This document shows, one piece after another, positions 56,442 through 64,000 of a stretch of 64,000 nt of DNA. The stretch is from the NCBI GenBank assembly GCA_036365515.1, contig CM070877.1, forward strand, positions 85,472,522-85,536,521, in the 5' to 3' direction. A program made the translations under genes and the position numbers. The notes below the pieces were generated by a model that was given only the letters and a program-made list of their open reading frames with translations, did no database searches and was not told the origin of the DNA. This DNA is from Torymus aiolomorphi. Lineage: Eukaryota; Arthropoda; Insecta; Hymenoptera; Torymidae. Numbering within the stretch: the stretch's first letter is position 1; every line of letters starts with the position of its first letter.

Positions 56442-57248
56442 TTATGCTGTTCTCTTAAAAAGAAGTGTTACTGTCAACGTACCGTAATCGAATGCTATAG
56501 GATTTCCATCTTGGTCCTTTATATCTATTGTGATCGACTGAAATGACGTAGATAACAATGGAACATACATTGGCGTGATAAAGTTTTTAATCTCAATGCT
56601 ACCATATTTATACTCGTTCATATGAAGAGGAACTATGCGTAAAAGAGGTGTGTGTACATCACCTGTAATGTAAGGTTCACAAATATCACTATACACTCTT
56701 ATTATTGATGGTAAACCGCTAATAAGATCGGCAAGTCTTTGACCGGTAACTGTATCTCTAATTTTTTCAAGATTATGATTTTCAAAGCCAATAATTCTCA
56801 AGAGTTTTTCAGACAAAATTAAACTATGAAAACTCGTGTCACAAGTATCCTGGCAAGTTCGTTCAATTTCTATAAACCCTCCACGTTGTGCTTTGAATTG
56901 TAAGTGATTTTTTATGTTAGGTAAATTATTTATTTCTTGTAAAAGATTTTCCATATCTGTGTAAATTCCTGGAGATAAGTGTGCAATAACATCATTTTCT
57001 ATTGATTCGTGTCTCAAATCATTTGGTGAAAACGACTCAGTTGTTTTTACACAGACCATACCCTCATAGTTATCGAGCGAAATATGTTGAAATGTGTGGG
57101 GTATCTGAATCTCACATAGAGCTACAGACCACTCACCGTGTAAATAAATATTTTGAGGTAGCTGTGTGGTAAAATGTGTTGTTTTATTTTCATGAAACAC
57201 ATACATGCTGTTGTTACTAGATAATACTATGTAAAATTGTTCTCTCAT
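56442..57248 (-). CDS. Polinton penton-like minor capsid protein
   Basis: Intact 268 residues, ATG overlapping the integrase stop (TAATG, 57246-57250). It opens YIVLSSNNSMYVFHENKTTH and FTTQLPQNIYLHGEWSVALC, the pattern of insect Polinton penton/minor capsid proteins, and continues with short beta-rich blocks (YLPL-like HFQHISLDN region, GFIEIERTC, LLRIVPLHMNEYKYGSIEI) and a C-terminal strand YGTLTVTLLFKR. A single jelly-roll fold is expected from the family; I infer it from length, position next to the major capsid gene and the N-terminal motif. Confidence 0.85.
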   Translation of the reverse strand: MREQFYIVLSSNNSMYVFHENKTTHFTTQLPQNIYLHGEWSVALCEIQIPHTFQHISLDNYEGMVCVKTTESFSPNDLRHESIENDVIAHLSPGIYTDMENLLQEINNLPNIKNHLQFKAQRGGFIEIERTCQDTCDTSFHSLILSEKLLRIIGFENHNLEKIRDTVTGQRLADLISGLPSIIRVYSDICEPYITGDVHTPLLRIVPLHMNEYKYGSIEIKNFITPMYVPLLSTSFQSITIDIKDQDGNPIAFDYGTLTVTLLFKRTA

Positions 57249-58324
57249 TATATCTTTTTTAAATTGTTTGCTGAAACCCAGGAATTAAATTTATCGGGAT
57301 AACCTTTCCAAGTTACAAAATATTTTTTGTTTTTCCCTTTACCTTTAGTTTTAAGAATCTTATCTATTTGAAATGATTCTGTATTCAAATCTTTTTGTAC
57401 TCTAGAAAGTTCTTCTTCGTAGAAAAAACCTTCGATTGGTTCACCGTCAAGATCTTCCAAAGTATAAACAGGCGGTTGGCGTTTAGTAGATATACGATTA
57501 ATTCAAAATAATTCTAAAGTCCATCCTCTTTCATATGCTTTCTTGAACGCTAGTTTGGCGCGACTGACACGTACTAAGTCACCCACCATATATTTAGGAT
57601 ATCGAATACGGGTCGTGTTGTATCGTTGGGCTAGGTTTTGGTATGCTTTTACGGCATTGTACAAATTAACTTTAGCAGGAGTCATTTTAGTACCAGAATG
57701 CCAAGAATTATTGTAAGCATCAACAATTATTTTTAAGATATCAATATATCTGTACGTATTTGTAGGAGTAAAATATCGCCATAATCGACCCTTCAATGTT
57801 CTGTTAAACCTTTCAACCACAGCTGCTTTAATATCAGGATTTCTAACTACGCGATAGTTTATACTGTTCTTTTTCAAAACTTGCATCTCTTTGCCGAGAA
57901 ATTCTTTACCTTTATCAGTTTGAAAGAGCATGGGGTGTTGTCCTTTACAACGTGTTAAAATACGTTCAAATGCTGTAGCGACACTTTTCGATGTTTTGTT
58001 ACGAATAGGTTCAACCCATGCAAATTTTGATAAAACGTCTATAACCACAAGTAGATATGTGTTGTCATTGTTATAGGGTTTTAATGATCGTAAATCAGCG
58101 AGATCTCCTTCCCACACATCAAAAGGGTTACGAACGTCATAAGACCTATGCGGAAAATGACGGCGTACAGGTTTATGTAGAGTATAAGCATCCTGACTTT
58201 CAAGCCATTTGATAATTTGTTTGCGATCGTGTTTTTTACCAATTGTTTTTAAAAGGTTGTACGCACCAGCATAGGCTGGTGATTTCGGTGGTCGATAGAA
58301 AAAATTATTTAACGTTTTTTCCAT
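57248..58324 (-). pseudogene. Polinton integrase with chromodomain (one stop)
   Basis: A DDE integrase of retroviral type. Residues about 60-100 show NPFDVWEGDLADLRSL (first Asp), then FQTDKGKEFLG (second Asp) and IKAAVVERFNRTLKGRLW (Glu), 35-residue spacing kept. An SH3-like strand region (YMVGDLVRVSRAKLAF) precedes a TGA at 57503-57505. Past it, in the same frame, lies a chromodomain (SFQIDKILKTKGKGKNKKYF, then VTWKGYPDKFNSWVS). The ATG at 58324 lies 20 bases inside the preceding PLA2 gene. The enzyme joins element ends to target DNA. Only the one nonsense codon breaks it. Confidence 0.93.
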
Positions 58325-58757
58325 TTATCTTATTCTTAAACTTTTTTAGTTTCTTTTTTACGTTTCTTTTAATTATTTTTTTAATGTACAAAGAAAACTT
58401 GTCAAACGTTATTTTACTTATCATACAACAAGTTGTGACTAAAGCCACACCTCTCTCGTTAGTTGTAGCTGTTTCAGACAATAAACGTGCAAAGGCACGT
58501 TTAGCCAGCAAACAATCAGCTTTGCTACGATCACAACTGTTTGCATATGCTATATCATGTTCACGACAATAATCGTCAAGTGGGTTGATACCTTTCTCAC
58601 CTTTCTCTAACCTTTCGTTTAGACGTGTACCAGGTTCACAAAAATGGTATCCTGGAGCATGTATTTTAAAAGGTAAAGAATTGATTAAATTATCTACAAG
58701 ACTTGCTTCTGGGTGTGTGATCAAATCTTCTTCAATGTTTACTCTAGGCGATCCCAT
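58305..58757 (-). CDS. Polinton phospholipase A2-like protein
   Basis: Intact 150 residues. Residues about 29-75 form a parvovirus VP1/insect-type PLA2 core: a calcium-loop-like segment (GYHFCEPGTRLNERL), the link KGINPLDDYC, and the His-Asp dyad in CREHDIAYANS. The usual YCGPG loop is changed to FCEPG, so calcium binding may be altered. The C-terminus holds a short hydrophobic stretch and a very basic tail (IIKRNVKKKLKKFKNK), suited to membrane or DNA contact. In virions such domains breach endosomal membranes; that role is inferred here. It overlaps the integrase start by 20 bases. Confidence 0.85.
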   Translation of the reverse strand: MGSPRVNIEEDLITHPEASLVDNLINSLPFKIHAPGYHFCEPGTRLNERLEKGEKGINPLDDYCREHDIAYANSCDRSKADCLLAKRAFARLLSETATTNERGVALVTTCCMISKITFDKFSLYIKKIIKRNVKKKLKKFKNKINGKNVK

Positions 58758-58815
58758 GGAAGAATACGAACTTTTGTAACGTGTCTAGGTGTTTCTTGGG
58801 GGTGTAACCTTTTTT

Positions 58816-59569
58816 TCAACTTTCTTGGTGTTGCTCTATTGGCTGTTTTTCATTTGTTTCTTCACTATTAGATTGTTGAGTTTCTTCTTCGTCGTCGTCA
58901 CTATCAGGTTGTGGTGAAGAAACAAGTTCCCAAATTTTATTGTTACCAATAAATTCTCGTGGTATATTTGCTCTGCGAAGCGCTTCGGTAAACTGCCTAT
59001 AACCACTTGACAATCTTTTCTATTTCTCAGAGCATCGTTAATCAAATCTACTATATTTCCACCTTTGACGATACTGCCATCTATGGTAATCTTACCAAGA
59101 TCATCCCATGTGACATCACCAGAAGCAGACAATCGCAGTAATAACTGTTTTGCTTTAAATCGAAGCGTTGATGGTACCTGTTTATTATGTTATCATCTAC
59201 TTTTCTGCTATCTTCATTGGTATCTTCGTTATTATTTACTCTGCTTACTTTATCGATATCTCCAGGGGTGGTTACGTCGCTCACGTGAAACTTTTTTGCA
59301 CCATCATTTGATTTATAATACATAAAACGGTCTAATGCTTGTTGGTACATCGCATATTTTTCACGATCATCTTGAATTGATGTCGAATTTATAATTTCGC
59401 TTATTTCTTTGTCTAGTCGCGACGAAGGTGTACCCGGTATTTGCATAGTAACCAATTTTTCACCTGATAAACGATGGTGTAAATTGTTTATACTTTCTTC
59501 AGGGATCAAAATCATTTTTCTTGCATGCTCCATAGTTTTATCACAGATACCAAGATGAGTGGTAAACAA
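58816..59569 (-). pseudogene. Polinton protein of unknown function (two frameshifts)
   Basis: Reads from an ATG at 59569 (alternative at 59533, MEHARKM) through a helical N-terminal half (ILIPEESINNLHHRLSGE, EKYAMYQQALDRFMYY). Two frame changes follow (near 59100-59130 and 58990-59010). Blocks between and after them: MSASGDVTWDDLG, IVKGGNIVDLINDALRN, GYRQFTEALRRANIPREFIG, and an acidic tail (SDDDEEETQQSNSEETNE). The order matches a recurrent insect Polinton/Maverick gene of unknown role that I recognise only by pattern. Confidence 0.65.
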
Positions 59570-59585
59570 GTCTGGTATTTGATAA

Positions 59586-59849
59586 TCAACTTTTTTTATT
59601 TTTCAAACTTTGCGAAGAATCAGTTAATTTTCTTAAGAATAAAACGTACTTTTTCAATTTATTTTTATAGTTTTTGTTCAAAGGCACGTTACCACGTAAA
59701 ATATTTAAGCCACATTCGCAAATGAGAATAACAAGTTTTTTATCTGCTTCGCGTAATAAAACACGTCGTTGACTTTTATCGAAATGAAGCAGAGATTTTA
59801 AAGTATTTAAATTTTTTTGTCCAAGACGCTTGCGTCTACTCGAACCCAT
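59586..59849 (-). CDS. Small basic Polinton protein
   Basis: Intact 87 residues, ATG overlapping the ATPase stop as TAATG (59847-59851). Strongly basic at both ends (MGSSRRKRLGQKN, LKNKKS), with a helical centre containing KLVILICECGLNILRGNVPL. A protein of this size with the CEC-x-LN-x-L-x-GNVPL pattern often accompanies insect Polintons. Function unknown. Confidence 0.75.
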   Translation of the reverse strand: MGSSRRKRLGQKNLNTLKSLLHFDKSQRRVLLREADKKLVILICECGLNILRGNVPLNKNYKNKLKKYVLFLRKLTDSSQSLKNKKS

Positions 59850-60555
59850 TACAATCGTATGACTGGTATATTATTCCCAAGTTCGCTACCTTTTATAGAT
59901 TTCTTGGGAACATAAACATAGTGATATTTATCAAACGGAAATATATTACTACGAAAACGACAATTATCAGGTGTATCTTGGCGTAAGTCAAGTAATAAAT
60001 AGGAGTGTGCTTGTTTAGTTGCATCAAGATAAGTCTCTTGTAGAAATTGTGAATTTTCAGGACACACTTGGCGAGCTAGATACTGTATCTGAGATTTATC
60101 TCTAGGGTTTTTGAAAATAAGTATATAATTAGAATTTAACGAGATTTCACGCTGGCCCTTATGGAAAAGGTTTTGTGTGATGAATATTACGCTTAAATTA
60201 TTATGATGACTACCCTTGGTAAAACGATTGGCAATAACGCCACCACCACCACCACCACCCGAAGACTCCTCATCAAGTCGTCTATAATTATCAATTTTGG
60301 TCTAGGATCGTCGACAAAGTCTGAATTTTTTGGTAAACCCTCGTGAAATTCGACATCATCACTCAGTTCTTTATACGTTGATTGCCATTCGGAATAGTAA
60401 ACTATTATTCGGTCAATGTGTACGTTACTCATACTATCTATATGTTTTAAAAAGTTTTTAACAAACACGGGTTTCCCACATGATGTGGGACCACAAACCA
60501 TAGATGTCCAAGGATGTTTCCACCGTGGATCCATGACAAAAACTGTTTTCATCAA
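59849..60555 (-). pseudogene. Polinton genome-packaging ATPase
   Basis: FtsK/HerA-type ATPase that pumps DNA into capsids. Walker A reads MVCGPTSCGKPVFV: the Lys is kept, but the Thr after it is Pro, which should prevent nucleotide handling. Walker B is KLIIIDDLM. Just after this a small deletion and a GGT run (7 glycine codons in the other frame, near 60239-60261) shift the frame. Continuing blocks include LSVIFITQNLF (sensor-like), YILIFKNPRDKSQI and the C-terminal DLRQDTPDNCRFRSNIFP. Length about 235 codons, usual for the family. ATG at 60552 or 60555. Confidence 0.88.
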
Positions 60556-61104
60556 AGCAAATAATATTTTTATAAGTCTCGAGGTTTGCGGCGGCGGCGG
60601 GCGGCGGCGCGCGTGTCACAAGCTGCTCGAGAAATCAGATTGCTGACGAAGTGACAAGCTATTTTTAAGTTATAAAACTTGTGATAAACGCTATCAACGT
60701 GTACCAAAAAGCTTAATGTGAATTGAAAAGCTCAATGTGAATCGATAAGCTTGATGTGAATCAATAAGCTTAATATGGTATATCAGACTGTTTAATACAC
60801 TTCTTGAGTCTTTCACCACCACCGCTTTAAAAAAATTAATTTTTTTGTTAGGTTTATTACATTGAAATAAGATTAATTGAGAAACAAGCAGTTTTGATTG
60901 AAGGATAAGCGTTTTATTAAGTATTTACAAATGTTTTGACACATGAATACAATTAATTTACTTATGCTATTTAACAATATGAAATTATTCATAATTCACA
61001 CAAATATTTTCGAAATAATATTTTCTCATAAGTTTAGCGTTATGAAGTGCACAATTTGTTTTATAAGAACCATTATGGTTAATACAAATAGTTACAATTT
61101 TTTT
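60556..61104. other. Polinton intergenic region with short repeats
   Basis: A GCGGCGGCGGCGGGCGG stretch (60588-60609) is followed by about four tandem copies of a 19-base unit, AAGCTTAATGTGAATCAAT or variants (60708-60778). AT-rich beyond. No gene. Confidence 0.7.
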
Positions 61105-61509
61105 TTATTGTAGAACTTGGGAGTAACCTAAGTCGTAAATATCGACGACATTAAATTTAAAACGTTTCAACCATTCCTTTCTAATCTGACCTCTGACGAA
61201 AACTTTCTTAGCATCATGTAACTCTTCTCGAAGAATCTTGCCTATATTCGCATAAGGAATTTCACCAGACTTCCATGAAAGCCCGTGATAGTATTGTTTC
61301 AGCCATGTATTTTCTTTTTTGTGTCTATCCGTAAGTCGACGCCAATTATATGGTTCTTGAAACAAAAGTACTAGAGGTTCAGAGTCTTTTTCCAGCGGTA
61401 ATATAGCAAGCTCCTTAAGAACATAATCATCTGTATATTGTTTAAACCCCTGCATGTCAACAATGTACTTCATTCTTTTGGACAGGCTTCTCGACATCTT
61501 GGTTGTCAC
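61105..61509 (-). CDS. Polinton small RNase H-like protein
   Basis: 134 residues in one frame. YIVDMQGFKQYTDDYVLKEL, then LVLLFQEPYNW, YHGLSWKSGE and KVFVRGQIRKEWLKRF correspond block by block with the first domain of the 54533 protease fusion (IVVDIQCVKD..., HHGLDWLDQG, IYVRGGMK). The D-x-Q-G-F / K-E-L-A pattern and hydrophobic strand suggest an RNase H/exonuclease-like fold; catalysis is unproved. It lacks the protease half. It sits directly after the polymerase gene, so a role in replication or processing is likely. Confidence 0.7.
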   Translation of the reverse strand: MTTKMSRSLSKRMKYIVDMQGFKQYTDDYVLKELAILPLEKDSEPLVLLFQEPYNWRRLTDRHKKENTWLKQYYHGLSWKSGEIPYANIGKILREELHDAKKVFVRGQIRKEWLKRFKFNVVDIYDLGYSQVLQ

Positions 61510-61535
61510 AAATATACTAAACTAAATAACTATTA

Positions 61536-61628
61536 TTATTTATTTAAGATGTTTTATACCCATAAGGGCGTTTTATACCCATACGCAATATATATTATTT
61601 ATTTAAGATGTTTTATACCCATAAGGGT
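61536..61628. repeat. 33-bp direct repeat at the polymerase 3' end
   Basis: ATTATTTATTTAAGATGTTT...CATAAGGG occurs at 61536-61568 and 61595-61627, 59 bases apart. The right copy overlaps the polymerase C-terminal codons and stop (61603-61605), so the gene end has been tandemly duplicated. Confidence 0.75.
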
Positions 61629-64000
61629 AACTTTTAGATATATTTATAAAACGCCTCTTTGCATACACAGGCTTACATATCTTATTTTCTTCCCACGTTA
61701 CGACATCATGAAAGTTTGTACGTCTTATCGAATCGAACGTTAATAATATAGGTGGAATCTCATCGGTAACTAAATCACGTATAGAGTCAAAGTTTATTTT
61801 CTCAGCGTTTGAATAATTTAATCGTATACCTTTGACCTTACATATGCAAGATTCAGTGCCGTCAGATTTCTTAACCTTATAAGCATAAAATTTTGGCCCC
61901 CCTGATACAAAAGATGTTATATAACTCCCTATACCGTAACATGACAATTCATCTGTCATTTCTCCTAAAAGTGTTCCCGTAGGTGGTTCATACTCCTGTG
62001 TATTTGTATTTCTCACATAAATAATTGAATCTGCATCATAATATAGAGTGCGTTCTCCTAGGGGTTCCAAGTAACTGAAAAGTTTCAACCGGGCCTGTGC
62101 TGTGGTATAAGCAGCAACAACAACGTTAGTAGTATGTGATGTTTCCATTGCTTCTTCAGTGTATTGCCAGCAGACGTACAGGGTGTAATCATTAACGGGT
62201 AAATACGCCATAATTTCGACTTCAGAGTTGGTTAACATTTCTACAAGTCTTTGAGGATCTGTCACTATTTCTGTTTTTGGCATATTCTCTCTTTGTCCAA
62301 ATTTACCCCATAAAGAATTAAGACAAAGTTTTGCTACAGACCTTTTCCCAGGATTAAGATTTATCTGGCTCTTGTCCAGTTTTATACCCTCCGCTCGTTC
62401 AAAGTCTTGAATATACTGTGTTATTGCCTCTGGATCATTGTTACATTCCGCAGGAAATCCAGATGCATGGGTTTTCTGTTTAAAAAATTCATCGATGTAA
62501 TCTGTAAATAATCCACCTTGATCAGTAGCAGGATCATATTGTGTAATTTTATATTGCCAAATTTCAAAAATTTTTCTAATTCTGTAGCCAATTTCAACAG
62601 CTTTTTTTACCTCCTCAGATACCCATGTACCAATAAATACTCTGTCTTCTTCATTTTCGTGCATACAATCTTCTTGCACTTTATCTTCTACGCACTTTCG
62701 ACATAGTGGGAAAATTAATTTACGATGCATTTTTACAGGTAAAACCGGGTGATATAAATTACGTGGAGGTAATATGGTACACATAATAAGTCCATCGATT
62801 TTATGAATATTATTTACATTACCAATGAATTGAAGACACTCTTCTTCGCCAACATATACTTTTGGGTGACCAACAGGGTATTTGCCTCGTTTACATATGT
62901 ACGGATAAAGTGAACAAACATCAACGTATTTAATTTTTTGGTTATCCTGTGCGTCATAAACTTTAACTGTATTGCCTGTTCTTCCACCAAAGAAAACATT
63001 TCTAGTATTTAAGGGTTCATACATTTTAAGTTTAGCCTGTTGTACAAACTGACTCATATTTTCATTTTCCAAACACTCTTTCTCATATTCACACTCCCAT
63101 TTTTCTATAAGATAATAATTATATGATCTAATTTTTTCAGAAATTTTGCAGGTTCTTTCATACCTATCATCCAATGTTTCCTTACCCACTACCAAACGCG
63201 TGTCTCTGTTAATTCGGTAACATCTTGGACACCCGTGCCAGTAGCACCCGTGAAACTATAATACTATACCCTTACTATGAGTGTTATTTTGATAAGGTGA
63301 TAGAAAACCATCAACTATTGGCCCCTCCGGAAGTCGTTTTTCATGAGAACGATCAGCATGTTGTATTTCACAATTCATAACCTTTTCCATCCATTTTAAC
63401 CATAATAATGCTTTAAGTGATTGATTATTCGCTCGCCTGTATCCATCTTGAGGTATAATGTCAATAGTTTTTGGTTTTAAAAAGTTTTTTCTATACACAC
63501 GAAGACAAGACGATGCAATTGTAGGTGCTTCAGTAAAAGGATCAACTTTAAAACAATTTAAAAAAGTTTCTCGAAAAGCCAAACATGCTAGCCTTAAAAT
63601 TTTAACATCTTGTTTACAATATTTCAAAATTTCTTTCTGAAAATCGAAGACGTAATGCTGTTCTTTCTTATCGTTATACCACTCTAATAAATTCCCTCTC
63701 TCAATAACACTCATAGTATCTGGTGAATAGGATGAAAGAGGTGGTAATTCACCAATATAATTTTGATTTTCTGGCGTGTTGAATAAATGTGGAAACGTGC
63801 CTTTCTCAATCGGTATTAAACCATAAGCCTTAGGTAAAGCACTAAGAGGCATATGAAGATAATTCAAACTATCTAAAAATTTAACATTCATAAGCTACAT
63901 TAAAATTATTTTTGTACCGTTTAATATAATAAATGGTTTAACACGAATGTCATCCCGCTCAGCAATATATTTTAGAATAAACTGTCCATCAAAACCTTGT
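61603..64000 (-). pseudogene. Polinton protein-primed DNA polymerase B (5' end off window)
   Basis: Reads from the right edge. Exonuclease parts: QGFDGQFILKYI, FLDSLNYLHMPL, YCKQDVKILRLACL. Polymerase motifs: A, IKYVDVCSLYPYICKRGKYP; B, KRSVAKLCLNSLWGKFGQRE; C, LYYDADSIIYV, with Ala where Thr is usual, both Asp kept. The C-terminal TWEENKICKP and AKRRF are typical of insect Polintons. Two TAG codons interrupt the frame: 63893-63895, between the exonuclease blocks, and 63254-63256, before FHGCYWHGCPRC. Family polymerases are near 1000+ residues; about 800 codons lie here. It replicates the element from a protein primer. Confidence 0.95.

Larger units (their letters stand above)
52558..64000 (-). 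mobile_element. Polinton/Maverick, partial (right end off window)
   Basis: Twelve minus-strand genes in a compact array with the hallmark set: protein-primed DNA polymerase B, packaging ATPase, chromodomain integrase, adenain-type protease, major capsid and penton-like proteins. No terminal inverted repeat or target duplication could be seen because one end lies outside the window. Lesions: two stops in polymerase, one stop in integrase, single frameshifts in ATPase, protease and the basic capsid-associated gene, and two each in the major capsid and one unknown gene. Four genes are intact. Confidence 0.95.

Noticed and set aside
63254..63895. TAG reassigned to an amino acid in this organism
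   Set aside because: Other genes in the window end at TAG or are broken by TGA and frameshifts, so ordinary decay is simpler.

Overview
This window is transposon-dense, AT-rich animal DNA with no convincing host gene. The family mix is two different Penelope-like elements, two large Ty3/gypsy elements, piggyBac, pogo/Tigger, a Jockey/CR1-like LINE and a Polinton/Maverick. Together with long TA runs and TTAA-flanked MITEs, this points to an arthropod, probably an insect; an ant or other hymenopteran is plausible but cannot be proved from this sequence.

Layout. 1-2110: a 5'-truncated, frameshifted Penelope-like element (PLE1) that starts with a 74-bp inverted piece of itself and ends in a hammerhead-ribozyme-like motif. 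2194-2881: TA microsatellites separating unique repeats. 3377-6440: a second, unrelated PLE (PLE2) with an intact 782-residue RT/GIY-YIG ORF. 6441-8216: LTR-like and repeat debris. 8217-18519: a gypsy element (gypsy-1, minus strand) with LTRs, PPT, PBS, gag, pol and an extra 3' ORF, disabled by scattered stops and frameshifts. About 18520-28412: a second gypsy element (gypsy-2, minus strand) with a 1.09-kb 5' LTR and no recognisable 3' LTR. 28884-30040: pogo/Tigger-like pseudogene. 30463-38004: a LINE whose ORF1 is split by an intact piggyBac element and whose RT is split by a 1.3-kb repeat insertion. 38005-52550: mostly non-coding repeats, including a 2.8-kb element with about 415-bp inverted arms, a 4.6-kb AT-rich nested-repeat block, TTAA MITEs, a tRNA-like Pol III unit, a 175-bp tandem array and two perfect-ended hairpin MITEs.

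52558-64000 (continuing off the right edge) is a virus-like Polinton on the minus strand. In transcription order it carries protein-primed DNA polymerase B, a small RNase H-like protein, a packaging ATPase, a small basic protein, an unknown protein, a phospholipase A2-like protein, integrase with chromodomain, a penton-like minor capsid protein, a basic capsid-associated protein, the major capsid protein, a fusion of the RNase H-like domain with an adenovirus-type protease, and an unknown protein. Genes are packed end to end, and three neighbouring pairs share a TAATG stop/start overlap. The set covers replication, integration, virion assembly, maturation and packaging, with PLA2 as a possible entry function. 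Most genes carry only one or two lesions, so this looks like a recently inactivated copy of a virion-forming element.

All family calls come from motifs read by eye; no database search was possible.
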